This document shows positions 61,517 to 64,000 of a stretch of DNA of 64,000 bases, piece by piece. Position 1 is the first letter of the stretch; each line of letters starts with the position of its first letter. Under the pieces are notes generated by a model. That model had not been told where the DNA came from and ran no database searches. It saw only the letters and a program-made list of their open reading frames with translations. The stretch is from Lineus longissimus. Lineage: Eukaryota; Nemertea; Pilidiophora; Heteronemertea; Lineidae. Location of the stretch: positions 13,902,437 to 13,966,436 of the forward strand of contig NC_088313.1 of the NCBI RefSeq assembly GCF_910592395.1, written 5' to 3'. Both the position numbers and the translations under genes were made by a program.

Positions 61517-64000
61517 TCCAAGGATTCTTGTCCAAGACTTCAGGGATTGACTAGAAAAGACATACTGAGATATAACTTATCGCAAGCACATCTTAGAACA
61601 GGTAAAGCTCTTGCATGAGAAGATAATACATGTAGATCATCTGAAAAGTCATCATGAGGAAATCAGGGGTTAATGTTCGCTTCTCCAGCCCTGCACACAA
61701 ACCCCTGATACATTCACCCTCTTTGGTGAGTTTCTGGCGCAAAAGCAATTGCGCCCAAGTAGAGCGCCCAAGTAGTAACAATATCCAAACTCGCAGTTTA
61801 GTTGGTTGTTTGATCATGCCGGCGGAAATTAGAACACTGTCTTCTTCGAGGTGCGCTCTGAAACCTCGATTCTAAGATCTCTGAGTGCCATTTTCAATCG
61901 CACAAGTCATTAGAAGTAGTGCGGTACTGGAACCGAGGTTGACAGTTTAACCGTAGAAGCTGACTTGAAGGTGGTGTACAGATGTATAGGGGAAAATGTC
62001 CCACTAGGGGTTTGGTGCAGCGCCGGAGAATAGAATATTAAGCCCTGGTTTGCTCCTGATGCTAAAAGATAAGCAAAGACGACGGCGTCAGAAATCCCAA
62101 TAAACGCGAATATTGTTTTTCGGACTTATGTAACCGAAGTATTTCAGATTGGAAAGACCGAGTCTGATGAATTGTTTTGTTATAAGAATATTTCTATAGA
62201 ACTATTTAGATATAGTGAGTGTCAAAGACAACATTGATATGAAAAGCGATATGTTTCGTTTTGAGAAGCAATGATGACACTAATTTGAGAAATAAGTTTC
62301 GAAATGCGTTTTTCTACTCCACATCATCACATATTTTTGCGGTTAGCAGTTTAGTATGTTGTCGGTGCTAAATGGACCATCTAAGGGTATCATATGGTTC
62401 CATTCGTTGTCATATAATGGGATATTCCTATCTTTTTAATTTTTACAGACTACAACGAGTTTTATAGCAGATTTAATTTTGCTTTCGCGGTAACAAACGC
62501 AAACAGTGTGAAAAAATGCAAAATGTCTCGACTTTTGTGATCAAACGTTAGCATGTAAGCTTATAGAAATCATATTTTTGTTTTATCAGAATTTTTCTAA
62601 TTTAATGTCACTGTTGTCTGATGGGATATTTGATAGTTTTGTGATTTTGAAGCCCAGTTTCTTAGTTTTTAAGATTAGAAAACGGTTTATTTTTCCCATC
62701 GATGAGCTTTTTTGCGAAATGGTGTGAGATATACCGTTCCAATATTGTCGAATAGCCCATTTGGCTTAAACCTTACATACACTTATGATGTGTATATTTT
62801 GAGTCATTTCACCAGATACAACAGTATATGTACTGTGAGCGCGGAATTTCCCAAATAGTTTTTCGCGCTCTTTTAGTCTAGCTCCAGCTTCCCTTACGAA
62901 GCTCGTTCCATCGAATCGTGATCTTTCGATCAATTTTGTCATGTTGTAGCCTTTCGAGATCTTTTCTTCGTTTGAAATCAAGTTTTGTAGAAGACATACG
63001 AGGTAACTATATGTATAGATTATATATCGCTATGTTCATTATGCTGACAAGATGATAAGACACTTTTATGGCGTGTTTTCTGGGTCGAGCCAAGGTTTGA
63101 TTGTCCCGGTGACCTTCAATTCCTGTTATACCACTTGGAGTGTCTTCAGATCCTGCCAGATATTGCATTAGTTTGTGATATTTGTAATTCACAGCTTGTT
63201 CTGAAAGAGCACTGTAGTTTTATTTAGATAATACGTGTGTGGTAAACATAAGTTTTGGGGGTAAAATGTTATTTTCGATGAAGAAACCCCTGTCTGTTTT
63301 AGTTCAGATATTTAACGATAGATGTCGCCACCTCCTTGAGGTCAGTGTATACAGGATTTCCAGTCTTTGGGCTGTGGTTGTGACATTGTCTTTGTTTGTA
63401 ATTTCAGATTTACGACATATTTACGACATGCATGATGATTAGTAGACTGTATGTGAAGACTTAGATGGTTATTTGGATCAATACAAGTTTAAACGTCCGT
63501 AGACTCTTGTCGATTTTGTTACAGAGGAGGAAAAGCTTCGCTTGGCTGCCACATGTACATATCACAAGTTTGCCATTGATTACAACCTAATCGTGGATTT
63601 TTTGTAACAAATTGCAAACCGATGAGTGAGTGCATGCAGCTTAATTGCGACAATTGATTATTTGTTTTGTTTTGGCAATTAGCAACTTATCCATTACCAG
63701 CTATTGCGGGCCTAGCCAATCAAGCCAATTAGTGCACCTGCTTAATTGGTCCTGGCAAGCCTAATGGAAAATGCATAGGAAATATCAATAAAGTTGGTAT
63801 ACATTTGATTCAAACTCCCGACTTCAGACGTGGTTGATATAACTCTTAGGATTATATTCCCAAGATTTCAGCTTTATTGGAGAACAATTCATAGTGTCCA
63901 TAGGGGGGCTGAAAATTGGAGGATTTTCAATTTTTTTCCCAACAAATATGCGAAAAAAATTACTTTCCACCTAGAATTAATCAAAATTTCGCAAACTATC

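Larger units (their letters stand above)
59098..63690 (-). repeat. Duplicated host segment, copy 2 (carries empty sites)
   Basis: Direct duplicate of 21598-50300 without the Polinton, the pogo-like element and the 1158-bp replacement. It shows scattered substitutions throughout, including inside coding text. 62280-63690 has no recognised gene. Confidence 0.9.

Overview
This is eukaryotic DNA, most likely from a marine invertebrate; no species marker was recognised. Exons have GT/AG borders, long stretches hold no gene, and the window is packed with animal-type transposons. It contains no prokaryotic operons, rRNA or recognisable tRNA.

Layout. (1) 1-~8260 is a Ty3/gypsy-class retrotransposon: the end of gag, then pol, entered at a perfectly phased T TTA AAC slippery site. 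Pol carries protease, RT, RNase H, integrase and a terminal chromodomain, and is followed by an env-like membrane protein. A deletion with frameshift at about 3070-3085 makes this copy defective. Its downstream part is interrupted by a foldback element (8483-9811) and a 5'-truncated LINE that duplicated a 118-bp target (10825-11749). (2) 12578-16038 holds exons of a SAMD3-like host gene, one of them split by a 1.18-kb palindromic insertion. (3) 16039-21597 is repeat-rich and without genes. (4) 21598-~50300 and 59098-~63690 are two direct copies of one host segment carrying a STELLO-like (DUF288) glycosyltransferase gene on the minus strand. Copy 1 is broken by a sequence replacement and also received a 22-kb Maverick/Polinton (25785-47813) and a pogo-like element (48371-49425). 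Copy 2 keeps the uninterrupted empty sites. (5) 50300-59097 has LINE remnants and MITE-like inverted repeats but no recognised gene.

The Polinton has 6-bp target duplications, terminal inverted repeats, a protein-primed family B DNA polymerase (interrupted by a stop and a frameshift), a retroviral-type integrase with chromodomain, a packaging ATPase, a major capsid protein, one or two jelly-roll minor capsid candidates, an HNH-like gene and several conserved structural or membrane proteins. No maturation protease was recognised.

The strongest unexplained signal is a family of about 27-bp double-hairpin elements scattered only inside this Polinton, in both genes and spacers. Each is GGAC-TTY-GTCC followed by GAGC-ATA-GCTC. 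At least ten copies are clear. Several lie in frame inside protein genes, including DNA polymerase and integrase, one shows paired compensatory changes in both stems, one has the hairpin order swapped, and most have matching 3-nt flanks. They resemble in behaviour the double-hairpin elements of fungal mitochondria and the palindromic elements of Rickettsia, and look like a miniature selfish element living within a virus-like transposon.
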